A stretch of 64,000 nucleotides of DNA from Hyperoodon ampullatus (lineage: Eukaryota > Chordata > Mammalia > Artiodactyla > Ziphiidae): assembly GCA_949752795.1 (NCBI GenBank), contig OX457068.1:63181582-63245581 (forward strand), in the 5' to 3' direction. A program made the position numbers and the translations under genes. The notes under the pieces are model-generated. The model ran no database searches and was not told the DNA's origin. It worked only from the letters and a program-made list of their open reading frames with translations. Every line of letters starts with the position of its first letter. Position 1 is the first letter of the stretch. This document shows, piece by piece, positions 1-13,400 of this stretch.

Positions 1-2340
1 GTACAAGTTCAGAATTATCGTATCTTCCAGGTTTATTGCTCTTTTTGTCATTGTATAATATACTTATTTCTAATGAAGTGTTTTGTCTGAAAGTTTAATT
101 TGATGGATATTAATATAGCAGCACCAGCTTCTTTCTTGTAGTTGATATGTTCCTGGTATACTTTATTCCATTGTATATATTCTCAGACATTTATGTATCA
201 TATATTTAAGCTGGATTTTATTTCTTTTAATTTAATATGAGAATATCTATTCTTTAATTGATGAGTTTAGTTTATTTCTACTTATTGCATTATTTACACA
301 CTTACCTTACTTTTTGCTAGTAGCCATGCTTTTTTTATCTTCATTTCCTGACTTCTATTTAGTTGATTGAGTCTTTATTTCCTTTTATTCCCTCCACTGG
401 TTTAGAAATTATACATTTCTATTTGGGGGTGGTTACTTTTACAATTTTAATATGCATACTTGATGTATTTAAGTCTAAAGTTAATCAAATTCTCTGCTCT
501 CCTAGGGTAGGGGAATAGGCTACAACCAAGTTATGTTTTAACTCTCATTATCTCCTTTCTTTCTCAAAGATCACTATCTTTTAGTGTTTAGGGTCCACAT
601 TTTCTCATGTCTTGATAATAGTTATTATTAGCATCATTTTGTATAGTCAATGCTTGCTTAAGTTCGTTATATAATTAACATTTTGGGGGCTCACCTTTGT
701 TTCTTGCATCTCACACTTTTCTTCTGGGTACAATTTTCTTTTTCTTAAAGTATATCCTTCAGTGGTTGTTTAAGCGTGGGTCTATGAGTGAGTGGTCAGT
801 CCTATTTCTCTTTGTTTGCTTGGAAATCCATTAATTTTGCCCTCACTCTGGAATGATAACCTAGTTAAGTACAGAATTCTAGGTTGATATATGTCCTTGC
901 TCAGAAGATTGAAGTTTATTTTTTGTTTGTTTGTATTTTGTTTTGTTTTTGCTTTTTTTTTTTTTTGGCCCTGCCACACAGCTTATGGGATCTTAGTTCC
1001 ACGACCACTGGACCACCAGGGAATTCCCAGAAGACTGAAGATATTATTCCATAAACTTATATCCTCTATAGCTTGCTGATAGGAATTTGCTATAAATCTA
1101 ATTGCGTTTATAGAAGAGAATCCACCAAATCTGGTTACTTTTAAGATCTTTCTCTTGGCCCTTGGCTTCACTACAATGAATCTAAATGTGGATCTGTTTT
1201 TATTTATCATGTTCAGTGTCTTTTGTTACTTTAATCTGAAGATTCATATCTTTGCTTAATTCTGAAAAAATGTGATCAGCCATTATCTATTCAAATATCT
1301 CCTCTCACCTATTCTATATATTCTGTTTCTGAAACTCCTGTTCAACATGTCAGAACTTATTCTCTCCTCCACATCTCATGACCTCTCATTGATATTTTCC
1401 AACTCTTTATGTCTCTGCCACATCTGCATATGTTGTTTATACTTTTCTTACAGTTCAATAATTCTCTATTCAACAGTTTCTAATTGTGTTGTTTAACCCA
1501 TCCATTAAGTGTTTATATTTAGTAACTATATTTTCATTTACTGTATTTCTGTTTGCTATATTTTTCATAGTGCCTTGTTGTTTTCCTTAACTGTTTCTTT
1601 CATGTCTATAGACAGTTTAAACATGCTTAAGTTATAGTCTTTCTCAGATTACTCTATTACCTGAAATTCTGGAGAATTTAATCTCATTGTCTGTTGTGTC
1701 TATTGATGGTTAGTCATGGTGGATTGTGTCCTTGAGTGTTTTGTAGTTTTGGAAAGTGAACTCATCTCCAGTACTTTATCTGTGGGAATCTCATGAAGTC
1801 TTGCAAGTGCTCCTGCCAAACACCGAAGGGTATTACTGGCATGGAACAAATTTTCTGTACCTGAGGGGGAGGGTTCCCAAATCACACTTGTACTGTAAAA
1901 TCAGACCTCAAGCCCACATGTGTGTATGCCTAAGATATCAATTTCCCATCAACTGTCTTTTTAATCTAGAGTTCTTACAGAGATAAGTTTACTATACTGA
2001 TGAGCAATTTTTTTCCTAGTCTATTTTTTCACTGAAGATGTTCCTGTGAACTTCAGGGATCCTGGCTTTATGTGTGGTTCTAATTTTTTACATATTTTGC
2101 CTCATACAGAGCCAAAATATCATTTTCTGACCCCAAATGTGTATGGAAACCCAACCTGTAGATCGTTGAACATAACGGCTCCCTGATTCCAAGATCCACA
2201 GCATCAATTCATAGCTGATACTTTGGTTTAAGTTCTTTCTTCATTTCTGACACCTGGAGATTTCTCTTTTTTCTTAAAATCCCAGCAATGCATTTTTAAT
2301 TATTTAATATACTGTGTCCAAAATTCATGTCTTTGTAGCT
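1..2340 (-). repeat. Old L1 (L1M/HAL1-type), antisense, in LOXHD1 intron 5
   Basis: T-rich sequence reads in reverse as decayed L1, with stretches resembling the endonuclease to inter-ORF and ORF1 region (for example around 700-900 and 1250-1400). No long open frame survives, so the copy is old. It is cut by the edge of the window on the left and split by a SINE at 915-1027. The right boundary near 2340 is uncertain; similarity fades toward 2550. Confidence 0.6.
915..1027 (-). repeat. Degenerate CHR-type SINE inserted in old L1
   Basis: A T-run at about 951-966 is followed by TTGGCCCTGCCACACAG, then GGGATCTTAGTTCC, and ends CCACTGGACCACCAGGGAATTCC, the reverse of a tRNA-derived cetartiodactyl SINE head. 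The middle of the element is deleted. Flanks read CAGAAGATTGAAG (902-914) and CAGAAGACTGAAG (1028-1040), a 13-bp target-site duplication with one difference. Confidence 0.8.
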
Positions 2341-3081
<741 letters not shown>

Positions 3082-4124
3082 TTACCAACCATCCACCCTT
3101 CCCTCCATCAATGCATGAATTGTCACCATTACTTTCAATAACCAAGCAAGACACAAGTCGCCTGACGCTGGTTCTAAATGGTCATGACTGAACTGCGTGC
3201 AGAGCAGAAATCAGAGGTAGAGGGGACTTCTGTTTTTATCTACTAACTTGTTGCCTTGGGATGCATGAATCATCCCAAATACAACCAACCCACCACCAGC
3301 GTTTCTCCCCTGGATACTGAAATGACTCCCACTGGGTCCCCAGCCTCTACTCTGTCTTCTCCAATCTGTTCTCTATGCCGCATCACAGTATAAAAATTCA
3401 TGGGGGAAAATTGATTATGCAAATAAAAATCAAATTTATATGTAAGTTTTCAAGGCCATAGCCAATGCAAAGACCAGAGGAACCAATAATATCTAGCAAA
3501 TGCATGTTCAGGCATTACCTCATTTAAAGACCTATATCTTTGCTCCATTTATTGAACAGAAATCCATTCTCTGTAACCCCAAAATGCTTCAGCCTTGGCC
3601 ATGGCCTCAAGTCAGGGGGTGGTGGGGCTCAAGGTAAACTTGACACATGTTGAGCCCTGCCCGGGTCTCCCCAACCAGAGCCTGCCTTAGGTTGGGAAAG
3701 CAAAAGCCAAGGGTTGCTATGTGGTGTGAAATGGAGATTCCTCTAGACTTTCTTTGGGTGCCAACAATTCTAAGGGCTGAGGCAACTTTCCCTTCCCTTT
3801 CCCCTTCCTACAATAGCTTTCTATTTTTCACGTACCAGAATATTTTTTTTAGATGTCTTATGCCTAATATATGAAGCTGATAAAAATTAGAGCTGTTTTA
3901 ATTGAGGCCCAAATCAGAGCCCCTCTGCCCACCTCCTCCCTAGAGCCTTCCTTCATGTCCCAGCCCCCACGTGTCTTGCTCCTCTGTGCTCCTTGGCTCT
4001 GCCATGTTGTCTGTGTCAGTGATTTCCAAGCTTCACCATCTCCTCCTTGTGCTATTTGCTGTTTCCTGCAGGTGAGAATTCTATGTTCCTCAAGAACTTA
4101 AAAGAGGTCTGGGAGCAGGACTTC

Positions 4125-4215
4125 CTTCTCTCATATGGCTTCTCTCACAGCCCTTAGCACAGTGCTGGGCACATATTAGAGTCTCACTGAGTACTTTGAA
4201 AAGCTAATTGAACTG
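4125..4215 (+). repeat. MIR/L2 3'-end relic
   Basis: The stretch CCTTAGCACAGTGCTGGGCA followed by an ATATTAG-like motif matches the shared 3' tail of MIR and L2 elements. It is short and diverged. Confidence 0.4.
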
Positions 4216-4649
4216 AATTTCCTAAATCTCAAAGTCTCGTGAAGTTGCTCAGGGCAAAGGACGGAGGTGGGGAGGTGAGAAGAAAACTAATTTCATCCCT
4301 TCCCATCTCGAATCCTGTCCAGCAGTACAGGGCTGCCTCTAGAGATGACACAGTGCAGAATCCTGCAGGGGACCCACGGAGGTCACTCCACCCACACAAC
4401 CCTGAAGGCTGGCCTTTGACCTGCTGAGGACATTGAGCCAAGAAGGAGCCAAGTCTTCTCTTTCTCTCCTCAATCTTTACTTGGTGAAACCCATCCAGGG
4501 AGAGGGAAGACCCTCCAATCTTTGTCCCCAAATGAAGGCTTCAGTAGGACAGTTGTTCTCAGATTCCCACCCCTTCTTGCTTCACCACTAAGACTCTTCT
4601 GAGATGGGACACGGAGCCAGGGCCTTCAGAAGAGTCCAGACAGGCAAAC

Positions 4650-4775
4650 CCCGGCTCAGTGACTTGAAACTTGGGTCGCATTCAGGCTCCCAGGGGAGCT
4701 TGTTAAGAAGACAGATTTCCAGGTTGCCTTCCAGGGACCCTTCATCAGGGGGTTCATCCAGTGAATCCTGTTCTT
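4650..4775. repeat. Possible MER5-like DNA transposon relic
   Basis: The stretch with GGGAGCTTGTTAAGAAGACAG followed by AGATTTCCAGG resembles the central part of MER5A-type hAT elements. It is too diverged to set the ends. Confidence 0.3.
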
Positions 4776-6339
4776 GATCATCCTCCAAGGTGCACAGGCC
4801 TCCTGCAGGGGTTCTTTCCTCCTCTGGCTGGCAGGGCCTCTGTGAGCCATTCACTGGTTCAAGTCCTTTCTCAGGTGCAGTCCAGGGCTCACTTCACACA
4901 GAGGCAAAACCCCTCTGCAGGGCCGGTGGTGCCAGGGTGGCATGGGGACTGGGAGAGGCTCTGAAGGCCACTGCTGAGCATCAGTCAGCGGAGCAACAGG
5001 ACCTCAAAGGGAACTGGGCACAGTGAAGCAGGAGAAAGGATGAGGGGGCTGGGGAATATTTGTGGAAGGAGTAGCAGACACTCTGAATCATTCCAGAAGG
5101 CGGAATTTGAATTAGTGGGTTGAATTATAAAGAGGAATATTTTAGCTCACCAAAAGAAATATTTTCTAGTATGTAGGGCTATCCAACAAAGGACTGGGAT
5201 GCCCTCAGGGGAATGAGTTTCCCAATCCCAGAGACACCTAAGTAGTCACTCTATGCCAAGCACATTGACGGGGAGCCACCTGTCAGGGATGCTGTGGAGA
5301 AAATGGCAGAGGTGAGGGATGTGAGAGCACTAAGGGTCCTCTTCAATCTGCAATTCCACAACATCTGACCAGGAAAGGCAGCCTTGCAGACTATGGAGGG
5401 AAGCCAGGAGAACAAGGAAGCATCTCAGAGGATGGGAGAGATACCCAAGACCCATGCAGACGAGGCCCGGGAAGCAGGAGCCCATAAGGGCTTTAGGAAC
5501 ACACATCCTCATCCTTGGAAAGACCAGAGAAGCAGAGTACCAGGGCCTAAGTGAGGCAGCAGGGTGATAAGCCAAGGGTCAGGGGCCAATAGGCCAGAGA
5601 AAGCTTCCAGGCCTTACCAGGTGAGGCTATCGGGGGCCCATGCCCAGGGATCAGGAAGCCAGATGAACAGAATGCAGGAGGAAGTTGATTCTGGAACAAG
5701 GCTAGACTGTCTTCTAAACTCTGTGGAACTTTCTACAGCAAGATGAGGCGCTGGGTCCCCATGTAGCTGGCTGGGTGGATAGAAGATGACCCTTGAGGAG
5801 CAGCCAAGAACTGCCTTTTAAATCTACTCTTTAAAAGGCCCCATAGACAGACAAAGGAGCTTCTTTTATTACTGTTCTCTCTCCCTTTTCCCATATTTCC
5901 TCTTCAGGCAGAACCCCATAATATCTGATTTGCCATTTTCCAAGCAAGCCCTAGGGCCCAGCGCCCATTCTAAGTTGCGATGAAGTGCGTATATTGATGA
6001 AAGAATAAAAGCAGGGCTCCGTCCCCTCACCATTGGCAAACAGCCAGCACAGTACAGCAAGGCTTCCTCTTAAGTGGTCACATGAGAGCCCCCCAATTTC
6101 CCGTGATCAGAGTTTCAACAAACGCAAACTTGCCTTTCTGGCACAGTGGGTGGTTCGGCCAGGGGAAAAGGGGAAGGGCTAGGAAAAATCCCTGCCCCAG
6201 AGGCCAAGGGAGCAAGGCAGTCTGGAGAAAGATGATGAGAAGAAAGGTGGAAAGAAGAGGCCAGGAATGACTCACCTTCCCTGGCAAATAATACTAAACC
6301 TTCACACAGGGGTTGCAGTTCACAAGGCACTTGCGTGTC

Positions 6340-6520
6340 CTTGATGGAGTCTGATCCATGCAAAGGCCACGTGAGGAGGGCAGGTACTGTGGACATTCTT
6401 ACTGACAGACGAGGTACTGGGGCTCAGAGAGCAAGGTGGCTTAGCTGAGGACACACAGCTGCTAAATGTTGCCAGCAGGGCTCAAAGCCATGTCTCTTGT
6501 CTCCAAATCCAGGGCTGTTT
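6340..6520 (-). repeat. MIR SINE, reverse
   Basis: In reverse orientation the segment carries the MIR core order, with the ACTGGGGCTCAGAGAGCAAG and GACACACAGCTG motifs followed by a CAGGGCTCAAA-like box. It is diverged and has no visible target-site duplication. Confidence 0.55.
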
Positions 6521-6555
6521 CCAGAATACCTCATGGGCTCTCATGCTCTCGGCCA

Positions 6556-6945
6556 GAGGTCGGCAACATTTTTCTCTAAGTGCCAAACAATAAATATTCT
6601 AGGGCTTGCAGGCCACTTGGTCTCTGTTGCAACTACTCAGCTCTTGTGCTGTAGCACCAAAGCAGCTGGATACAATCCTATGTAAATACTACATAAGCAT
6701 ATGGGCCCAGCTGGAAAACTGGGTCCAGCCCAGTTTTCTTGGGGAAAAAAAAAGGAAAGTTTTTTTTTCTAAGAAAACTTTATTTATGGACATGGACACT
6801 TGAACTTCACAGAACTTTCCTGTGTCATGGAATATTATTCTTGTTTTGATTTCTTTTCAACCCTTTAAATATGTAAAAGCCTTTCTAGGCTCATGGTCCA
6901 CACAAAGACAGGTAGAAGGCCGGGTTTGGCCACCCCCTGGCCTGT
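6556..6945 (+). repeat. hAT-type non-autonomous DNA transposon relic
   Basis: The left end CAGAGGTCGGCAACATTTTT and the right end GTTTGGCCACCCCCTGGCCTG form imperfect terminal inverted repeats. Internal landmarks are TCTCTGTTGCAACTACTCAG and AACTTTATTTATGGACA, typical of a common mammalian hAT family that opens CAGGGGTCGGCAAACTTTTT. I do not name the exact family. No transposase sequence is present. Confidence 0.65.
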
Positions 6946-9189
6946 GTTCTCCCGTGCTCTCAGGCACCGCCCTGTGTGTTTCTGGCAGAGGACTGCAGGC
7001 AACTCTGCTCTCGGTGGCCTGGATGGGAATGGAGCTGCCTGGCGCAGGGGAGTCAGCTGCTGGTTGCAGGATAATCACAGCGCATCCTAACCACTAGCTA
7101 AGCAGCTCAGGGCTCTGAAGGTGGGGGAACTATTGCCCTTTCTCTGTGGGGGTGGAAGGGGTGAGAAGGAGCAGGTCCTGTGCTCCGTTTTTCCTGCCCT
7201 TACGATGTTGTGTGACCAGGCTGAGCCTGGTGTTCCCTTGAGTCCAGTGGAGAAGGGGGTCTGGTCTGGGGTTTTCTGAAGGTGGGGACGATGGCAGGTC
7301 CAGCTCTGCAACCTTAGGCGTTATGCCTTTCAGCTCATTGCCTGGTTGTGAATGAGCAAAGAGCAGAGATGGGGATAGGGGGGAAGGTCAGGCTGGAGGA
7401 GGGGCTGACAAGGAGTTCATCCCCCTTCCTGAGTGAGCATGGGAGAAACAGGGACTAGAGAGGGCCCACCCCAGCCCTAGAGTTGGCCTGTGGTTTACCC
7501 ATTTGGCACATTATCTGTTATAAAATTCTCCCTAGAACTGATTTCTCTCTGGCCTTTCAGCAGGGTTACCGCTAGCCCAAAGGGTGCCTTTGTGCAAATT
7601 AGATAAAGGGATCCCTTCCTCAAGACACGTTACTGCCATCTGTTGGATAACTGTCATAATAAATGCATAAATCTACAAGCTCTATGATGTGAAAGCAGTC
7701 TCCTTCCATAGTTGCACTTGTGCAGTGCATAGCCTGTATATCTGAACCCGGCAACCCTACCTTTCAGGTAGTAACCTCCTTCCACTAAAGGTCAGCTGGA
7801 GCTCGGAGTGGACAAACGAATTGAAACATTGATCTGAACAATATACAACAGATACAGATCATGGTGCCGATCACTGGTGCCTTCCAAAGCCAAACAGCGT
7901 TGAGCTGGGGTCCTGTACAGATAGTATCATTTACAGCTTAAAGACAGATTGCTACCTCAAGGCCACATCATTGGGTTGTCTGTGTCCTTCTTGCATTGCC
8001 CAGGGGACACCCAAGTCCAGCCTTGCCCTTGTCCTTTTTTGCTTCTGCACGCCCCATTGCAGAGGCACAAGGCTACTCCTTCCAAAGAGGAAATCTGTCC
8101 CCTGCAGACCAGCCGGAAGCTGCCTGTGTGGGCTTCCAGAAAAGACAGGCGCTGGCAGGCCCCAGATGCCTCCTGTGCCGCCGGGCTTGCCAGTGGCTCC
8201 CACAGCCTCCCCAGCACGCTGTCTGGAACAGTCAGCACACAGCAGTGACGGGACACATCTCCAGAGAGCGACCCTGGATGACAGGGGGAGGCAGAGCCCT
8301 GAGGGAGCCGGAAGCCCCAAGTCCTGGTGCTGCGTGCACAACTGAGCCAGCTGAGTTGCTCATCGTGTACCCAACAGCAGAAGCCTAGCAAAGACCCCAT
8401 AACTAAGCCTCTGTCCCACTTACCAAGGAAGAGACCATCCCATGCCCAACGTGGTTGGAGCCTCCGAGAAGCTCACGTGGTCCAGGCTTTTTCAGGAAGC
8501 AGAGAATCATGAATGAGCTAATGATGAGCTGACGGAGTCTCTTTCCCTGCCTTTCGCCCATCCCCAGATCCTGTTTAATTAAAAAGTGGCTTTATTTATT
8601 TTAGCAGGTGAGACTGGGGAGGAGGGTTGGAAGGAGGATGACGGGTCTTGATTTTACCCCACCCCCAACCGCATCTGCCAGGTTCACACCCTGACACCCG
8701 GCACTTCCGCTCACCCAGAGCCAGGATGCCAACACACAGAAGTGAGATCTCACAGGCGCTGCGTGGGAGGAGATGAAAATGGCAGGGAGAGAGATTGGGG
8801 TGGGGGGGCTGCCCTGGGGGCGGGAGCCGAGGGGGGACGTTCTCCCCCCAGCCAGGGAATGCCCCTAGCTACTCAAGCCTGCACGGGTATGGGGAGAATG
8901 TGGTCTGCAGAGCCCAAGGATGGGCGGCAAGGCTCCATGTCGAGAGCTAGGTCACGGCCACTGAACAGTGAATGCCCTCCCAGGCCCATGGGCTCGAATT
9001 CTCCCTCCCCCAGTGCTGTCCCCAGACAGTTTCCTCCTTCTTCCCTTGGGTCCAGAGACCCAAATCTGTCACCCAGATTCACCCTGTTCTTTAAGCAGGA
9101 CTGGAACACCTCTGCTTTCTCTATAAGGCCCTTGACCTGGCTGCCCTTGCAGACACACCCACTAATCAAGATAATAAGAGCCTCCAGGG

Positions 9190-9370
9190 CTTACTGAGAA
9201 CGCAGTGCGGGCCAGCACACCTATTATCTCCTGTAATACTCACAATGACCATTGTCACCATCTACTGATGAGGCAATCGATGGAAGCGGGAGGTTGAGAC
9301 ACTTAAGTTTTCACGGTTGGAAAAGACTGAAGCCCACACCTGGACTCAAGGGACCCAGACAAGAAGGCTC
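9190..9370 (-). repeat. MIR SINE, reverse
   Basis: The stretch CACCTATTATCTCCTGTAAT, then ACTGATGAGGCA and further diverged MIR core, reads as MIR in reverse. It is heavily substituted. Confidence 0.5.
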
Positions 9371-9984
9371 TCTCCTTAGCTGTCATTCCAGCCACCCTAC
9401 CGGCTGTAGCTTAAACCCCAGATTCTCTCTGAAGGGCCCTACCTCCCAAGCCCTAAATGCTCCACTCCAGAACTTCTGGGGTCTGCATCACTTATTTGGC
9501 ACTTAACACTTGCTAGAACACAGGCCATGGGTTGAACTCAGCTGGGCCTGGTTACACAACATTAAAATATCACTCAGTCATGAATTTCTGGTAATCAAGA
9601 AAAAATACTCTGCTCTTTTCATCCCCCCCACCCCCAAATAAATATACAGCTCATATATTTCCTAGGAGACTGTGATGTCAGCCTAACGCTATCAGGGGTT
9701 TGAACAGTATTGAGTAGATAAGCTTTTACTCCTCCTCGTGCTCACCTCCCTCACTGCCAAGGCTCATGGAGCTATTTCCACACGCACCCCCATTGCTTGC
9801 CTGCCCCACTCCTGCTGCGCTGCTGAAGGTCCTTCCCTTCCACGTGCACACTCAGCAACTGTGGCTGCATTTCCTCTCTTTCCAACCCCGATTCCACTCC
9901 ATTGCTGGAGTTTATCTTCCCACAGTGCTGGGAAGCCAGCACTTCTCAGTTGCTGCCCGAGGTGAGTAATATGTGTCAAAAGAC

Positions 9985-10350
9985 TTATCATTCTGCGAAC
10001 CCCTTGAGCCAACAGTTCAATCCCTGTGCATAACAATTCGTTTATGCTAGGAAATAATTGTGTTCATAGATTACCTAAAAAGATGGCTATCACAGCACTG
10101 TTAGTAATAACAAGAAATTGAGAACCACTTAAAAATACCCAAAATGAGGGATTGTTGGGGGTGAATTATAGTATTCACTCATTCGTGGAATACCATGCAG
10201 CCATTTAAAATAATAGTTTAGAAGATTAGTCAATGCTATTAAGTGAAAAACACTGGTTATAAATCTGACTATAATATAATACCATTTTTCATCAATAAAT
10301 AGTGTTTAATACATTCATGCACAAAAAAAGAATAGAAAAGAAATTCACCA
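9985..10350 (+). repeat. Old L1M 3' fragment
   Basis: The order of motifs (GTTAGTAATAACAAGAAATTG, then GGAATACCATGCAGCCATT, then an A-rich end) follows the C-terminal ORF2/3' region of ancient L1 copies. Many differences and no open frame. Confidence 0.55.
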
Positions 10351-10369
10351 AAATGTTAACAGAGGTGTC

Positions 10370-10535
10370 TCTAAGGCTGTCCTACACAGTGATTAAGTTC
10401 AAGTCTCTGGGTTCACTTTTGGCTCCATCACTTATAAACAAATTACTTAACCTTTCTGTGCCTTCGTTTCCTTCATCTGCAAAATGGGGATGTGATAATA
10501 CCTCCCTATGTCCGAAACATACAAACAGCTTATAC
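10370..10535 (+). repeat. MIR SINE, forward
   Basis: The sequence AAATTACTTAACCTTTCTGTG followed by CTTCATCTGCAAAATGGGGA is the MIR core. It is cut on the right by the L1 that begins near 10540. Confidence 0.8.
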
Positions 10536-10539
10536 AGCT

Positions 10540-11440
10540 TAATTAAAAAAAAAAAAGAAAAGAAAACAAAGAAACCAATCAAAAAATGGGCAGAAGACCT
10601 AAATAGACATTTTTCCAAAGAAGACATATAGGCACATAAGGCCAACAGGCACACGAAAAGTTGCTCAACATTGTTAATTATTAGAGAAATGCAAATCAAA
10701 ACTACAGTGAGGTAGCACCTCATTCCAGTCAAAATGGCCATCATCAAAAAGTCTACAAATAACAAATGCTGGAGAGGGTGCGGAGAAAAGGGAACTCTCC
10801 TACACTGTTGGTGGGAATGTAAATTGATACAGCCACTATGGAGAACAGTATGGAGGTTCCTTAAAAAACTAAAAATACAGTTACCATATGACCCAGCAAT
10901 CCCACTCCTGGGCATATATCTAGAAAAGACAACAACTCTAATTTGAAAAGATACATGCACCCCAATGTTCACAGCAGCACTATTTACAATAGCCAAGACA
11001 TGGAAGCAACCTAAATGTCCATCTACAGATGAATGGATAATGATGATGTGGCACATATATACAATGGAATATTACTCAGCCAGAAAAAAAGAACGAAATA
11101 ATGCTGTTTGCAACAACATGGATGGACCCCGAGATTATCACATTAAGTGAAGTAAGACAGACAGAGAAAGACAAATATCATATGATATCACTTATATGTG
11201 GAATCTAAATAAATGGTACAAATGAACTTATTTATGAAACAGAAATAGACTTACAGACATAGAAAACAAACTAATGGTTACCAAAGGGGAAATCAGGGGA
11301 GGGATAAATTTGGGATTAACAGATACAAACTACTATATATAAACTAGATAAACAACAAGGACCTACAGTCTAGCACAGGGAACTATATTCAATATCTTGT
11401 AATAACCTATAATGGAAAAGAATCTGAAAAACACTTGATG
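10540..11440 (+). repeat. 5'-truncated L1, end of ORF2 and 3' region
   Basis: The segment encodes, with stop codons, the C-terminal part of L1 ORF2. The cysteine/histidine motif region ([17 protein letters not shown]) lies at 10770-10832 and the ATATATACAATGGAATATTA box near 11055. It then passes into the 3' UTR. It is antisense to LOXHD1 and inserted in or beside a MIR. Confidence 0.85.
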
Positions 11441-11789
11441 CTCAGGAGAGGGGTCAAGTAGGAAACCATTGGTGGCTGGAATGGACACCCACAGGCCAAG
11501 GCAATATCTGTATCATAAATTCACATTTTCATGATTACATAATACAGCTCTGTGAAAGTGCAATTTCCAAAAATAGAAACAAAGGTTATTATAAACACCT
11601 ATTTGAAAACCAAAATAACCAAGTATGGGGCAAATATACAATTCCATGCATTCCCCCAAAGGTTCTGGTTGGTTGGTTGAAAGAGAATGTTGCTGGCAGT
11701 GGTCCCAGGGAACCTGAGGCCACAGTGAAGCTGCGAATTTGAGGGTCTGTCCCCAGCTTTGTGAATGAGACGCTGTGCCACCAGGACCC

Positions 11790-12085
11790 ATCAGTTCCTA
11801 AAATGCCCTCATTCTGTTTGAAAGCCTGGCGAACTCCTCACCCATGAAGTCACAGATTGAGCATCACCTCCTCTATGAAGCCCTCCTGATTCCTCCTTCC
11901 TCTGTGCTTCCATTGGCCTGGGTCATCCCCCACCTACAACATTCTATCCCTTTGTACTGTGATTATTTACTGGCCTGACCCTCTCCCCTCTAGACTCTAA
12001 GCTCCTACAGAGAAAAGGCCTTACATATTTACCCTGAGCCCAGGATCTGGTGCAGAGAAGACTCCCAATAAATGCGCACTGCCCA
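11790..12085 (+). repeat. L2 3' end
   Basis: The motifs CTCCTCTATGAAGCCCTCCTG, GACTCTAAGCTCCTACAGAG and a terminal CCCAATAAATG match the L2 3' end in forward orientation. Confidence 0.75.
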
Positions 12086-12829
12086 CTGAATCACTGAATG
12101 ACATCGGAGGAGCATGAGCTGGCCTCTTGAGCCCAAGGCTCTAGCTCTGCCTACAGTTACACTGTGTGACCAAGAGCAGCTTGCTCAACTTCCCTGGGCT
12201 TCTGAGCTCTTCTCTGTAACATGGAGGAGGGTAGATAAGGTCGTTTTGGGTACTGAAATTATCTGGTACTCTTCACTGGGGCCTCATTCAAAGCAGTTCT
12301 CTTCTTCCCACTCTTTCCGGAGATGACTTTCTGCAATGCTAGGTGGCAGCAGATGGGGTGGGTGGGAAGCTGCTGTGAAGTTCAGAGGAGGAGAGTGCTG
12401 CGGGGCTGGCCCTGCTCTCCCCACCCTGAAGCCCTCGTGGCTGTGAATCCGTGGGCCCAGGACCACCTCTGTAGGGTTCCAAGGAATCATAATTCCCATG
12501 CAGCAGCCACAGCAAATAGAGCTAGGGGACCCTGAGTAACATTTGAGCTGGGTTCATGGGAAATGTCAGGGAGAGGGAAGGGGTTTGGGAGGAGTGGTGC
12601 CCCTCGCAAGCTTTGGCTGCCGTCAAGGTCATGAGCCTATCCCCAGTTGTCTAGATGAGCCCGCCAGATTCTAGAGGGGATCCTGGCACTTAGCGCCTCC
12701 AAAGTCCTTTCTGAGTCTGAGAGGCCAGAATCTTGAGTCTGTGCATCTCAGTGTCAGCGCAAGCCTAGATGTGGAAGAAGCAGCAGGGGGAGAAACACTG
12801 GCTTTGTAACAACAGCGACAACCAGACTT

Positions 12830-13020
12830 GCCTCACGTACTGAGCATTTATTCTATGTTCTGCACTCCACTAAGTCCTTTAACGTTCACTCCCCTAATTA
12901 ACCAGCTCAAGCACTTTCTGAAGTGGGAATTAATGTTGTCCCCACTTTACAGATGAGGAAATAGAGGTAGAGAGATTAAGGCATATGTTCATGCTTAACT
13001 GGTAGAAAGGCAGAGCCAGG
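12830..13020 (-). repeat. MIR SINE, reverse
   Basis: The segment reads TTACTGAGCATTTATT-like, then CCCACTTTACAGATGAGGAA, then a GGCAGAGCCAGG box, the reverse complement of MIR. Confidence 0.75.
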
Positions 13021-13234
13021 TTTTGACCACAGAGATTGGGGGTTCAGAGACAGAGCTCTTGGTGGGGAGACGGGCATGTGGAAAAGAATAGAAAGTAGGG
13101 GGTGGGGATGAAATGGGGAAGAAGCATCCACTGCAGAAGGGAAGGGGCCAAAAGCCAATCTCCTCCTGCCTGCATAGAGGAAGGCTAGCCCCAGTCAATC
13201 CTCTGTTGGCTTGTGAAAATAAACACTCTACTAG

Positions 13235-13400
13235 TACTGAAAAGGCCCAAGAGGCCATCTAGTGCCCCTATTCCACAGAGGAAGAAACTGAGGACAGGAG
13301 AGGAACTGAGCTCTGCCCCATGTCCCATCCCTGCTGGGGGCAAAGCCAGAACTAGAACTCAGGGTGCACAGCCCATGTGCTTTCTGATCCAGAGAGCTAT
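13235..13400 (-). repeat. MIR-family SINE, reverse
   Basis: The stretch GAGGCCATCTAGTGCCCC, then CACAGAGGAAGAAACTGAGG and an AGAACTAGAACTC box, belongs to the MIR/CORE-SINE group. Subfamily not determined. Confidence 0.5.

Noticed and set aside
7952..8400. Overlapping open frames of 124-147 codons on both strands
   Set aside because: Open frames in several phases at once reflect GC-rich, stop-poor sequence. None has homology or splice support.
8742..9197. 151-codon plus-strand open frame
   Set aside because: Product is low-complexity, rich in Gly, Pro and Ser; no known family, and its end runs into a MIR.
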